A stretch of DNA of 59,864 nucleotides from Mycolicibacterium peregrinum (GTDB taxonomy: Bacteria; Actinomycetota; Actinomycetes; Mycobacteriales; Mycobacteriaceae): positions 1-59,864 of the forward strand of contig NZ_LZSY01000092.1 in assembly GCF_001665625.1 (NCBI RefSeq). Direction: 5' to 3'. The stretch's first letter is position 1; each line of letters opens with the position of its first letter. Shown here piece by piece: positions 8,021-16,637 of the stretch. The notes under the pieces are model-generated. The model ran no database searches and had not been told where the DNA came from. It saw only the letters and a program-made list of their open reading frames with translations. Made by a program: the position numbers and the translations under genes.

Positions 8021-8881
8021 ATGATCGAGGTCACGCTGCTCGGCACCGGTAGCCCGATTCCCGATCCGGAGCGGGCCGGACCGTCAACCCTGGTCCGCGC
8101 CGGGGGCCAGACATTTCTGATCGACTGCGGGCGTGGCGTGCTGCAACGCCTGGCGGCCGCAGGGTCAGGCGCCAACCAGCTCAGCGCGCTGCTCCTGACT
8201 CATCTGCACAGCGATCACATCGCCGACCTCGGCGACGTGATCATCACCCGCTGGGTGAGTACGTTCGTCCCGGACGCTGCGCCCCTGACGATCATCGGTC
8301 CCCCGGGCACCGCCGAGGTGGTCGACGCGACACTGCGGGCCTTCGGGCATGACATCGGTTACCGCATCGCCCATCACGCGGATCTGACGGCTCCGCCACC
8401 CGTGGAGGTACATGAACACACCACAGGTGCGGTCTGGGATCACGACGGGGTGCACATCCAGGCCGCGCCCACCGATCACCGGCCGGTGACACCGACCATC
8501 GGGTTCCGGGTCGAGCATGCCGGCGCGTCCGTGGTGCTGGCCGGCGACACCGTGCCGTGCGAGAGCCTCGATACCTTGGCCGCCGGCGCGGGAGCCCTGG
8601 TGCACACCGTGATTCGCAAAGACCTGGTGAATCAGCTTCCGATGCAACGGATCCGCGACATCTGTGACTACCACTCGTCGGTGGAAGAAGCGGCCGCCAC
8701 CGCCACTAGGGCCGGAGTGGGCATCCTGATCCTGACCCACTACGTTCCGGCGATCGCGCCAGGCACCGAGGACCAGTGGCGGGAGTTGGCCGCATCGGAA
8801 TTCGACCGACAGATCGAATTGGGTGACGATCTGCACCGGGTCCAGGTTCATCCCGGAGTGTGCACCAAGCCGCGCAGCTGA
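8021..8881 (+). CDS. Metallo-beta-lactamase-fold hydrolase, RNase Z-like (Rv2407-like)
   Basis: A 286-residue metal-dependent hydrolase of the RNase Z/arylsulfatase family. N-terminal [17 protein letters not shown], metal motif [14 protein letters not shown] (HxHxDH, near residues 62-67), then [10 protein letters not shown] supplying a metal Asp, and LILTHYVP with the late His. The family may process tRNA 3' ends, but several members hydrolyse phosphodiesters or sulfate esters, so the exact substrate is open. ATG 8021 begins exactly at the conserved [10 protein letters not shown] strand; the open frame continues upstream to 7901 without conservation-like sequence. Confidence 0.9.
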   Translation: MIEVTLLGTGSPIPDPERAGPSTLVRAGGQTFLIDCGRGVLQRLAAAGSGANQLSALLLTHLHSDHIADLGDVIITRWVSTFVPDAAPLTIIGPPGTAEVVDATLRAFGHDIGYRIAHHADLTAPPPVEVHEHTTGAVWDHDGVHIQAAPTDHRPVTPTIGFRVEHAGASVVLAGDTVPCESLDTLAAGAGALVHTVIRKDLVNQLPMQRIRDICDYHSSVEEAAATATRAGVGILILTHYVPAIAPGTEDQWRELAASEFDRQIELGDDLHRVQVHPGVCTKPRS

Positions 8882-8962
8882 TCGGCCACGTACTCCGCGA
8901 AATCCGTTGGTATTTGCCCGGGCACTGCGCTCACACTGAACCGCACCGAGGGGAAGGGGCGC

Positions 8963-10483
8963 GTGATGGCGATGCGGGAGTTCCGGCGACCTGGCGATGA
9001 CGCGCTGGACGACTTGGCCGCGGCCATCGCGGATGCGGACCGCGGAAGAAGCTTCTACGCGGCGGCGAACATCCTGGCGCAGCTCGCCGCCGAAGGCGCC
9101 GATCCCGACAAGATACTGCCCGTGCTGGCAGCTGTAAGACCACGCACCTGGCTGCGGTTGGACACCGCGTTGCGGCGGCTATGGCACCCAGGCGGCCGAT
9201 GGCGCAGGATCACCGACGCCGTGTGGGGCAGATCCGGTTCCCTCTCCCTGCTGCTCACCGTTTGCTCAGGAGACGGGCGACAGCGGCAGCGTTCGGTGAA
9301 TGCGAAGCCGATGCGCAGCGATCAGCGACTGCTTCCGCTGTTGTTGATCCGTTCCGCCGACTGGGTGGAACCGGTTAGGGTCGACGCCGCGCGGGCCCTC
9401 CCTTCAGCGCTTGACGCGGCGGATGGGGACGCGTTGATTCGAGCGGTCGGCGTGGCGACGGCGATGCGGGATTGGCGTCGCGGCGACCGTGCCGTCGCGG
9501 CGGTGACCGAGGCATTACGCGCACGCTCGGATGGAATTCTCGATGCTGCCCGCCAGAGCAACGACTTTCACGTGCGCAGGCTCGCTTACCGCGTGTGGCT
9601 GGAGCCGGGTCGTGCTGATTCGGCTCGGGTCGTCGAGGCGACCCTCACCGAGCCGGACAACGTCTGCCAGAGCCTGTGCGTTGACGCGGCCGTCCGCGCC
9701 GTCGCGCCACATCGGCAACGCGACATGCTGCTACACCTGCTCGGCGCCCGATTCGCGCGCGTTCGCGTTGAGGCACTCGCCGGGCTGGTCCGGATCGGGC
9801 ACCCAGAAGCCGGTGAAATCTTGCTGGCGGACCGGTCTGCGACGGTACGGGCCAGCGCCCAATGGGCAATGCGACGGGCCGGCGTGGACTCGGCCGAACG
9901 CTACCGGGAACTACTGTCCTCCGTTGACGACTCACCCCTGCGCGGTGTCATTGCCGGTCTCGGCGAATGCGGCGCGGCCGACGATGCGGAGCTGGTCTGC
10001 GGCTACCTCGAGCACGACCGCCCACGGGTGCGGGCCGAAGCCGTACGGGCCGTACGCCGACTGGGCGGCCCCCTCAACAGGATCTCGGGCATGCTCACCG
10101 ACCCGGCACCGATCGTCGTGCGCGCGGTGTTGGTGGCACTGCGTGGGCAGCCTGACCTGCCGCCGACGGATCTGCTGTGGAAACTGCTGCGCACAGACCA
10201 ACCGCCGCATGTGCGACGCGCCGCGTTCACCCTGCTGCTCGGCAGCGACACCGGGATCCGCATCGAGGCGGACCTGCGAGGTGTCGTCGACTCCGACGAC
10301 AGGCTCCGCGCCCACGCCAGCGCAGATCTCACCGGATGGCTGAGCCGAGAGGCGTCGACGGCGTACCAGCTGCCGCCCCCATCCACCCTCGACCGCCTGG
10401 GCCCGCTCATCGATGTCGCACAACCGAGCATCGGTGCCCACGAGGCGCGTCTCCTTCGCTGGCACCTCGGCCTGTCCGATTAG
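8963..10483 (+). CDS. HEAT-repeat protein of unknown function
   Basis: A 506-residue soluble protein made almost entirely of alpha-alpha repeats. Repeat-like units are clear at WVEPVRVDAARALPSAL (about 133-149), FARVRVEALAGLVRIG (about 269), ATVRASAQWAMRRAG, RPRVRAEAVRAVRRLG, APIVVRAVLVALRG and PPHVRRAAFTLLLGS; each has the Pro/Val-Arg turn and Ala-rich helix B of PBS-lyase/HEAT repeats. No catalytic domain, signal peptide or membrane segment is visible. Start GTG 8963 follows GGGGAAGGGG; ATG 8966 or 8972 would also serve. It begins an accessory insert, and its stop overlaps that of the convergent oxidoreductase gene. Confidence 0.75.
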   Translation: MMAMREFRRPGDDALDDLAAAIADADRGRSFYAAANILAQLAAEGADPDKILPVLAAVRPRTWLRLDTALRRLWHPGGRWRRITDAVWGRSGSLSLLLTVCSGDGRQRQRSVNAKPMRSDQRLLPLLLIRSADWVEPVRVDAARALPSALDAADGDALIRAVGVATAMRDWRRGDRAVAAVTEALRARSDGILDAARQSNDFHVRRLAYRVWLEPGRADSARVVEATLTEPDNVCQSLCVDAAVRAVAPHRQRDMLLHLLGARFARVRVEALAGLVRIGHPEAGEILLADRSATVRASAQWAMRRAGVDSAERYRELLSSVDDSPLRGVIAGLGECGAADDAELVCGYLEHDRPRVRAEAVRAVRRLGGPLNRISGMLTDPAPIVVRAVLVALRGQPDLPPTDLLWKLLRTDQPPHVRRAAFTLLLGSDTGIRIEADLRGVVDSDDRLRAHASADLTGWLSREASTAYQLPPPSTLDRLGPLIDVAQPSIGAHEARLLRWHLGLSD

Positions 10484-11343
10484 ACTGCGAGCTGTTCCGC
10501 CGCGCCCGCAACACAATTGAGGTCGGCCTCGGTCAGCGGTCGGCCGCGGGCGATGACCACAACGTGCTGGATTCCCAAGTCGGCCAACGCGTGGCAGCGT
10601 TCGGCGAGCGCGTCGGACCGCTCGTCGTCGTGAAGTGCCGTGGTCACCGTCCGCTCGATCTCTGCGGGTCGCCGCCCGACATCCGCGCAATGCCGGTCGA
10701 GAATGTCGAGCTGCCTTGCGATCGTGGCGCCGCCGTCGGGTACGTCGAACAGGTTGCAGGCATCGCCGTACTGCGCGACCAGCCGCAGTGTGCGTCGTTC
10801 TCCGGTCCCGCCGATCAGCACCGGCGGACGCGGCGCGGTGACGGGTAGTGGGCTGCCGACCGGCTGCGACACGGTCAGATACTCACCGCGGAAAGCGGTT
10901 TGGTCGCCGCGCCACATCTGACCGGCCAACTGCAACAGTTCGGTCATCCGTTCGAACCGTTCCCCCGTGTCAGGTAGGAACAAACCCATCGCGGTGGCCT
11001 CGGCTCTGTTGTAGCCCGCACCGACGCCGAGCCACGACCGCCCGTTCGACAGCACGTCGAGCGTCGTCACCGTCTTGATCAACAGGGCGGGCGCACGGAA
11101 GGTCGCCGCGGTCACCATCGTGCCCAACCGGATGTGCCGCGTCGCCGCAGCGAGGTAACCGAGCACCGTGTACGCCTCGAGCATCGGCTCGTCGGTCCGG
11201 CAGGAGGGGTCCGCCTGCACGAGATGATCGGCCACCCACAGGGTGTCGACGGCGGTACGGTCGAGGAACGTCGCCAGATCGGCAAGCCGCTCGTGAATCG
11301 GTTCCGGCCACGAATAGTTCGTGACACTCACGCTGAGCTTCAT
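10480..11343 (-). CDS. F420-dependent LLM-class oxidoreductase
   Basis: A 287-residue luciferase-like TIM-barrel protein. Family marks are DTLWVADHLVQ near residue 33, TRHIRLGTMVTAATFRAPAL, KTVTTLDVLSNGRSWLGVGAGY and PPVLIGGTGERRTLRLVAQY. Actinobacterial members of this subgroup (TIGR03560-like) mostly use reduced coenzyme F420; use of FMN cannot be excluded. The start ATG overlaps the stop of the membrane-protein gene by 4 nt, so the two are co-translated and both should fall under the MarR operator at 12039-12059. Substrate unknown. Confidence 0.88.
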   Translation of the reverse strand: MKLSVSVTNYSWPEPIHERLADLATFLDRTAVDTLWVADHLVQADPSCRTDEPMLEAYTVLGYLAAATRHIRLGTMVTAATFRAPALLIKTVTTLDVLSNGRSWLGVGAGYNRAEATAMGLFLPDTGERFERMTELLQLAGQMWRGDQTAFRGEYLTVSQPVGSPLPVTAPRPPVLIGGTGERRTLRLVAQYGDACNLFDVPDGGATIARQLDILDRHCADVGRRPAEIERTVTTALHDDERSDALAERCHALADLGIQHVVVIARGRPLTEADLNCVAGAAEQLAV

Positions 11344-12047
11344 CCGTGCCGCACCTGCGCCCGACGCTTCGGCAGGAGGACACCGGCGACGATGAGCCAG
11401 ATCAGGCCCGTGAACCGGGCGATCGGCAGGATCACCGCGGCTTCTGGCCAGATCAGTACCAGCGTGGCCACCTCGGCCAGCACGGCGATGGCCAAACCGG
11501 TCCAGGCCAGCGACCGCGGCAACAGTCCGAGGATGAGGCCGGGCACCGCGATCCCGGCGAGCAGCAGTCCGAGCGCGACGATGTGCCCAACCCCGCCCGT
11601 CAGGAACACCAGGTAGTACAGCGCGCGAATCAGACCGTCGTCGACCGCCACCTCTGGCCGCGACATCGTCCAGCAGATCAGCCCGGCCAACGCGAGTGAT
11701 CCGGAGGCGAGAACCCCGCCCGCCAGGGCGATGGTCGCACCAGGTGCCGTCACGCCGAGCTGCCGCAACCGGGTGCTCGCCGTCGCGGCGTAGATCGCCA
11801 GCGGTACCGACGCCGCGAACGTACCCACCGCACTGGCCTGCACCGCCCCGTGATGGTCGTGGACATATCGGAGGACATCGACGGCCGGCCCGTACGGCAA
11901 CGGCATCACCCCGCCGAGCGCAACGCCGACGCCCAGCCCGACCAGCACCAACGCGAGCGAGACCGCGGCCAGCGGGGCCAAGGGCGGTCCACCTTGAGGA
12001 CCCCCGCGCCGTGGGGACTGGATTCGATCATCCGTTGAATCGTTCAT
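11340..12047 (-). CDS. Multi-pass membrane protein in MarR-controlled operon
   Basis: A 235-residue integral membrane protein with about six hydrophobic segments (around residues 26-50, 68-90, 103-126, 142-168, 172-205 and 208-227) after a charged N-terminus rich in Arg, Gly and Pro. It somewhat resembles DUF4386 proteins, but I cannot assign a family with certainty. The ATG lies inside a perfect palindromic operator and 7 nt after a TATCGT box, so the transcript is probably leaderless and shut off when the operator is occupied. Followed by the oxidoreductase gene with a 4-nt overlap. Confidence 0.8.
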   Translation of the reverse strand: MNDSTDDRIQSPRRGGPQGGPPLAPLAAVSLALVLVGLGVGVALGGVMPLPYGPAVDVLRYVHDHHGAVQASAVGTFAASVPLAIYAATASTRLRQLGVTAPGATIALAGGVLASGSLALAGLICWTMSRPEVAVDDGLIRALYYLVFLTGGVGHIVALGLLLAGIAVPGLILGLLPRSLAWTGLAIAVLAEVATLVLIWPEAAVILPIARFTGLIWLIVAGVLLPKRRAQVRHG

Positions 12048-12059
12048 AACTTGAACGAT
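12039..12059. promoter_or_regulatory. Palindromic MarR operator over promoter and start codon
   Basis: Perfect inverted repeat ATCGTTCA-TAACT-TGAACGAT (8-5-8). It covers the start codon of the membrane-protein gene (12045-12047) and its probable -10 box TATCGT (minus strand, 12055-12060). The divergent MarR gene begins 76 nt away. Arm length and symmetry fit a MarR dimer site. Confidence 0.8.
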
Positions 12060-12135
12060 ATGCCTGTAGTCACACCGGCGGCAAGGGCCCGAATGTTTTC
12101 AGTTGTGAACCATTTGGCGGTGATACGGTTTCGAT

Positions 12136-12630
12136 GTGGAAACTGGGCCGGACACCATCGCATTCCTGCTGGCACAACTCGGCCACCGGGCGGCGACACT
12201 GTTCGCCGAGCAGATGGAGACCCTCGAGCTCACCCCTCCGCACGCCGGCATCCTCCGCGCCATCGGCGGGCAGCCCGGCCTCAGTCAGCAGGCCCTGAGC
12301 ACCCAACTGAGCCTGTTGCCCAGCCGGGTGGTGAGCTACGTCGACGACCTCGAGGACCGCGGCTACGTCGAACGACGCCGCAATCCCGACGACCGCCGAC
12401 TACACGCGCTGTACCTCAGCACCGCGGGAAAGAAGACACTGCGCCGCATCGGCGAGCTGGCGCGCCGGCACGATGAGCGCATGACCGCAGGCCTCGACGC
12501 CGCCCAACGGGACAACCTCCACGTACTGTTGCAGACCCTCGCCGTGCACCACGAGCTGGCACCGCACGTACACCCCGGCTTTCGCAACCTGGGCCGCGCG
12601 GGTGCGGGCCGGCTCAAGCCAGCCGAGTGA
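12136..12630 (+). CDS. MarR-family transcriptional regulator
   Basis: A 164-residue winged-helix repressor. The wHTH spans about residues 30-100: LTPPHAGILRAIGGQPGLSQ, LSTQLSLLPSRVVSYVDDLE (recognition helix region), then the wing GYVERRRNPDDRRLHALYLS with the conserved DxRxxxLxLT-type motif. GTG 12136 is used as the start. It is divergent from the membrane-protein/oxidoreductase operon and most likely represses it by binding the 12039-12059 palindrome. Its 3' end overlaps the convergent transglutaminase gene by 17 nt. The inducing ligand is unknown; phenolic compounds are common for the family. Confidence 0.92.
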   Translation: METGPDTIAFLLAQLGHRAATLFAEQMETLELTPPHAGILRAIGGQPGLSQQALSTQLSLLPSRVVSYVDDLEDRGYVERRRNPDDRRLHALYLSTAGKKTLRRIGELARRHDERMTAGLDAAQRDNLHVLLQTLAVHHELAPHVHPGFRNLGRAGAGRLKPAE

Positions 12631-13453
12631 CCTCCACGACCACATCGAGATCCGTCGAACCCTCACCCGAATAGATTCCCTTGAGCGGGGCCACATCCGA
12701 ATAGTCCCGGCCCACACCGATACTGACGTACTGCTCATTGATCTCGGAGTCGTTCGTCGGGTCGTAGTGCCACCAGCCGCCGGTCCAGGCCTGGATCCAG
12801 GCGTGACTCTGACCGTCGATGGTGTCCCCCACCACCGCCTCCCGCGACGGATGCAGGTAACCGGACACATACCGTGCCGGAATTCCCATGGACCGCAACA
12901 TGATCAACGACAGATGGGCGAAATCCTGACACACGCCCTTGCCCTCGCGCAGGGCATCCAGACCCGAGGAGTGCACCCCGGTGGTACCCGACACATAGTC
13001 GAGTTCGCTGCGCACCCACTGCGCCACCGCCCCGACCGCCTCGAACGGGTCGTGCTCCTTGGCGATCCGCTGTCCCACGCGCGCGATCCGCTTGCTGTGC
13101 GGTGTGTAGTGAGTCGGACTGAGCACCTCGTCGAACCGGTCGATCACGGCCTCGGTGTCCAAGTCATCCCAGCCGGCCAGCTCCTCGGGTTTCTCCGCGA
13201 CGTCGGTCTCGACCACCGAGGACCCCGAGACCTCCAACTCGGTGTGCGGAGCGTGCAGGTCGAAGGCCGTCACCGCGGTACCCCAATAGTCGACGTACCG
13301 GTAGGACCTGGTCGCCGGAATGGTCTCGACGCGGTTGAGGATGACGTTCTGACGCGAATCCGACCGCGGCGTCAATCTGGCCTCGTTGAAGGACGCCGTC
13401 ACCGCCGACTTGTAGGCATATCCGGTCGAGTGCACCACCCGTAGCCGCCACAT
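12614..13453 (-). CDS. Transglutaminase-like cysteine protease-fold protein (Rv2409c-like)
   Basis: A 279-residue protein with the bacterial transglutaminase N-terminal beta domain (about 1-90) followed by the papain-like core. Catalytic residues are visible: Cys in GKGVCQDFAHL (about residue 181), His in GQSHAWIQAW (about 221) and Asp in HYDPTND (about 236). Members of this family are generally predicted to be peptidases or amide-forming enzymes acting with ATP-grasp partners. ATG follows directly on the TAG of the alpha-E gene with no gap, so it is the third gene of a tight three-gene operon. Confidence 0.93.
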   Translation of the reverse strand: MWRLRVVHSTGYAYKSAVTASFNEARLTPRSDSRQNVILNRVETIPATRSYRYVDYWGTAVTAFDLHAPHTELEVSGSSVVETDVAEKPEELAGWDDLDTEAVIDRFDEVLSPTHYTPHSKRIARVGQRIAKEHDPFEAVGAVAQWVRSELDYVSGTTGVHSSGLDALREGKGVCQDFAHLSLIMLRSMGIPARYVSGYLHPSREAVVGDTIDGQSHAWIQAWTGGWWHYDPTNDSEINEQYVSIGVGRDYSDVAPLKGIYSGEGSTDLDVVVEVTRLA

Positions 13454-14428
13454 CTAAACCTCGCCCTCCTCGATCACAACCACATCACCGTGACCGGCGT
13501 CGGTCCAAGCCACCCAGGGTGCGGAGTGGAAGTACTGCAGTGCCAACGCTTCTCCGACATCGCGGCAAGTCTTCTGCAACCCGGCCAGCCGGGCATCCAA
13601 CGATTCCAGCAGCGCCCCCGGCTGCAGGAACTCGAGCTCACTGCGCGCCCGGCCCAACAGCCGCTGCGCCTCGGCGGTGGCCCCCAGCCGGCTGTGCGGC
13701 CGGTTGAGCAACTCGTCGAGACTGTGTTCGGCCAACCGCAGCGAATAGAAGATCGACCGGGGGAACAGACGATCCAGGAGCATGAACTCGACCACCCGAC
13801 CGGCGTCGAGCACGCCGCGGTAGGTACGTAGGTAGGTGTCATGGGCCCCGGCCGAGCGCAGCAACGTGACCCAGGCAGGCGACGACCCGCTGTCCCCGAC
13901 CCGCGACAGCAGCAACCGGACGGTCATGTCGACGCGCTCGATGGCGCGGCCCAGCAACATGAACCGGTATCCGTCGTCGCGGCTCAACGTCGAATCGGCC
14001 AGACCTGCGAACATCGCCGCACGCCCCTCGACATAGGACAGAAACTCGTGGGGGCCCAGGCGTTTGGCCGCGCGTTCCCGCTCGGCGAGCGCGTTGTAGG
14101 TGGTGTTGAGACACTCCCAGATCTCGGTCGAGGTGACTTCGCGGGCCCCGCGGGCATTCTCGCGAGCAGCCGAGATCGAGTCGACGATCGAGTTTCCCCC
14201 ACTGTCGCGGCTGAACGCCACGATGTCGGTCAACGACCATACGTCCAGGCGCCGGATCGGTGGCTCGATCCCGAGCACCCGCAGCAGCGTGCGTGAGGCC
14301 ACGTCGGGGTCGACGCTGGAGTCCTCCAACAGCTGGTGCACCGTGACATCGAGGATGCGTGCGGTGTCGTCGGCCCGCTCCACATAGCGCCCGATCCAGT
14401 ACAACGACTCGGCATTGCGCGCCAGCAT
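13454..14428 (-). CDS. Alpha-E domain protein (DUF403; Rv2410c-like)
   Basis: A 324-residue all-helical protein beginning MLARNAESLYWIGRYVERAD, the hallmark of the alpha-E family. The helices are long and Arg/Glu-rich, with no signal peptide. Alpha-E proteins occur almost only beside circularly permuted ATP-grasp and transglutaminase genes and are thought to support an amide-ligase system; their own activity has not been shown. Gap to the upstream ATP-grasp gene is 16 nt, and the downstream transglutaminase begins on the next base after the stop. Confidence 0.93.
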   Translation of the reverse strand: MLARNAESLYWIGRYVERADDTARILDVTVHQLLEDSSVDPDVASRTLLRVLGIEPPIRRLDVWSLTDIVAFSRDSGGNSIVDSISAARENARGAREVTSTEIWECLNTTYNALAERERAAKRLGPHEFLSYVEGRAAMFAGLADSTLSRDDGYRFMLLGRAIERVDMTVRLLLSRVGDSGSSPAWVTLLRSAGAHDTYLRTYRGVLDAGRVVEFMLLDRLFPRSIFYSLRLAEHSLDELLNRPHSRLGATAEAQRLLGRARSELEFLQPGALLESLDARLAGLQKTCRDVGEALALQYFHSAPWVAWTDAGHGDVVVIEEGEV

Positions 14429-14444
14429 CTACCCTCACCCCCTG

Positions 14445-16106
14445 CTACTGCTGTTGTTGAGACGACGAACCATCAGCTGCGCCATCACTTTTGGGCCCCT
14501 TGTCGGATTCCGGCAGTGACCGCACCACCTCGGCCGCGGCGAGCTCGCGATCCGCCGCCGATGCCCGCGACGCCAGCACCCAGGTGTCCTTCGACCCACC
14601 GCCCTGGCTGGAATTGACCACCAGAGACCCTTCCGGCAGCGCCACCCGGGTCAGCCCGCCGGGCAGGACCCAGACGTCGTTGCCGTCGTTGACCGCGAAC
14701 GGGCGCAGATCCACGTGCCGGGGTGCCAGCTTGTCGCCGATCTGGGTGGGCACGGTGGACAGCTGCATCACCGGCTGGGCGATCCAGCCGCGCGGGTCGT
14801 TGCGGATCTTCCTGGCGGTCGCCGTCAGTTCCTTGGCCGAGGCGTCCGGACCGAACACGATCCCATACCCACCCGAACCTTCCACCGGCTTGATGACGAG
14901 TTCGTCGATCCGGTCGAGCACCTCTTCCCGTTCGGCGTCCAGCCAGCAGCGGTAGGTGTCGACATTGGCCAGCATCGGCTTCTCGCCCAGGTAGTACTCG
15001 ATGATCGTCGGGACGTAGGTGTAGACGAGCTTGTCGTCGCCGACCCCGTTGCCCACCGCGCTGGAGATCACGACGTTGCCGGCCCGGGCCGCGTTGAGCA
15101 GACCCGCCACCCCTAGCACCGAGTCCGGCCGGAACTGCATCGGGTCGAGGAACGCGTCGTCGATGCGTCGGTAGATCACATCGACCTGACGCTCGCCCTC
15201 CGTGGTGCGCATGTAGACGGCGTTGTCACGGCAGAACAGGTCGCGACCCTCGACCAACTCGACCCCCATCTGCCGGGCCAGCAGCGAGTGCTCGAAGTAG
15301 GCCGAGTTGTAGACGCCGGGGGTGAGCACCACGACGGTCGGGTCCGCGACGTTGGTGGGTGCGGCGTTGAGCAGCGCCCGCAGCAGGTGCGACGAGTAGT
15401 CGCCGACGGCGCGCACCCGGTGGGTGGCGAACAGGTTCGGGAAGACGCGCGCCATCGTGCGCCGGTTCTCCATCACATAGGACACCCCGGACGGCGACCG
15501 CAGGTTGTCCTCGAGCACCCGGAAGTCACCCTTGGCGTCACGGATCAGGTCGATGCCCGCGACGTGGATGCGCACCCCGTTGGGCGGGACGATGCCCGCG
15601 GCTTCCCGGTGGAAGTGCTCACACGACGTGACCAGCCGACGCGGGATCACGCCGTCCCGCAGGATCTCCTGCTCGCCGTAGATGTCGTCGAGATACATCT
15701 CCAGCGCCTTGACCCGCTGGGTGATGCCCCGTTCCAGTCGGGACCATTCAGCCGCCGAGATGACCCGTGGCACCAGGTCGAGCGGGAACGGCCGCTCCTG
15801 CCCCGACAACGAGAATGTGATGCCCTGATCGATGAACGCCCGGCCCAGCGCGTCCGACCGCGACCGCAGTTCCGAGGCATCCGACGGAGCAAGCTCGGCG
15901 AAGATCCCCTTGTACGGTCCGCGCACGTTGCCAGAGACGTCGAACATCTCGTCGAAGGCCTCCGAGTAGCGGCCAAGTTGGTTGTAGCCGTCGAAGACGC
16001 CCTGATGTCTGACGCGGCGCGCCGGAGCGGCACGTCGTCCGGCCGGGCCGGACCCGTTCGATCCTGGCCCTTCGGCACGGACTGTTCTCAGGCTCACCCT
16101 TGCCAT
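14445..16106 (-). CDS. Circularly permuted ATP-grasp protein (Rv2411c-like)
   Basis: A 553-residue predicted amidoligase. Recognisable blocks are GVFDGYNQLGRYSEAFDEMF (about 36-55), VISAAEWSRLERGITQRVKA, HVAGIDLIRDAKGDFRVLED (ATP-grasp acidic segment), VLTPGVYNSAYFEHSLLARQ, and KPVEGSGGYGIVFGP. The enzyme would couple ATP cleavage to amide-bond formation on an unknown acceptor. ATG 16106 (MARVSLRTVRAEG) is preferred over TTG 16139. The C-terminus is a disordered Ser/Gly tail ending SSSQQQQ, unusual beside a transglutaminase-like gene. First gene of the ATP-grasp / alpha-E / transglutaminase operon. Confidence 0.92.
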   Translation of the reverse strand: MARVSLRTVRAEGPGSNGSGPAGRRAAPARRVRHQGVFDGYNQLGRYSEAFDEMFDVSGNVRGPYKGIFAELAPSDASELRSRSDALGRAFIDQGITFSLSGQERPFPLDLVPRVISAAEWSRLERGITQRVKALEMYLDDIYGEQEILRDGVIPRRLVTSCEHFHREAAGIVPPNGVRIHVAGIDLIRDAKGDFRVLEDNLRSPSGVSYVMENRRTMARVFPNLFATHRVRAVGDYSSHLLRALLNAAPTNVADPTVVVLTPGVYNSAYFEHSLLARQMGVELVEGRDLFCRDNAVYMRTTEGERQVDVIYRRIDDAFLDPMQFRPDSVLGVAGLLNAARAGNVVISSAVGNGVGDDKLVYTYVPTIIEYYLGEKPMLANVDTYRCWLDAEREEVLDRIDELVIKPVEGSGGYGIVFGPDASAKELTATARKIRNDPRGWIAQPVMQLSTVPTQIGDKLAPRHVDLRPFAVNDGNDVWVLPGGLTRVALPEGSLVVNSSQGGGSKDTWVLASRASAADRELAAAEVVRSLPESDKGPKSDGAADGSSSQQQQ

Positions 16107-16343
16107 GCTGCCGCACCTGACGCCGTTTCGCCGGGTCAACGGCGCAGCCCGTTTCGGCAGGCCAAAGGCCGATTGACGTGGTACAAGTGTTCGGAACCGG
16201 GGCGCGGGCAGCCCATGTTCGGCCGGCGCCGCTTTGGGAGTTCGGAGGCCTCGCTGGTACCCTGAACAGTCGCTGCCCGCAGTGCGGGTGTGCGCACCCA
16301 GACTTCGGTAACCCCAGCTAGAGAATTACGAAGGAATTTTTAC

Positions 16344-16604
16344 GTGGCCAACATCAAGTCGCAGGAAAAGCGCATCCTCACCAACGAGCGTCGTCGGCTG
16401 CGTAACCAGTCGGTGAAGTCGTCGCTGCGTACCGCCGTGCGCGGCTTCCGCGAGGCCATCGACGCGGGCGAGAAGGACAAGGCCGCCGAGTTGCTGGTGT
16501 CGACCAGCCGCAAGCTCGACAAGGCCGCCAGCAAGGGCGTCATCCACGCCAACCAGGCTGCCAACAAGAAGTCGGCCCTGGCCCTGGCGCTGAACAAGCT
16601 CTGA
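16344..16604 (+). CDS. rpsT: 30S ribosomal protein S20
   Basis: An 86-residue basic protein starting [20 protein letters not shown] with later [20 protein letters not shown], the S20 signature. It binds 16S rRNA early in 30S assembly. The start is GTG 16344 with an AAGGAA ribosome site 7 nt upstream; the open frame before it is not protein-like. A TACCCT box at 16258-16263 could be the -10, giving a leader of about 75 nt. Transcribed opposite to the flanking ATP-grasp and holA genes, as in other mycobacteria. Confidence 0.97.
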   Translation: MANIKSQEKRILTNERRRLRNQSVKSSLRTAVRGFREAIDAGEKDKAAELLVSTSRKLDKAASKGVIHANQAANKKSALALALNKL

Positions 16605-16607
16605 TCC

Positions 16608-16630
16608 TTCGGTTCAAACCGAAATAGTTT
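16608..16630 (+). terminator. Weak intrinsic terminator after rpsT
   Basis: Stem TTCGGT / ACCGAA with a TCAA loop (16608-16623), followed by ATAGTTTT. It begins 4 nt after the rpsT stop and separates rpsT from convergent holA. The stem is short, so efficiency may be modest. Confidence 0.5.
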
Positions 16631-16637
16631 TCCCGGT

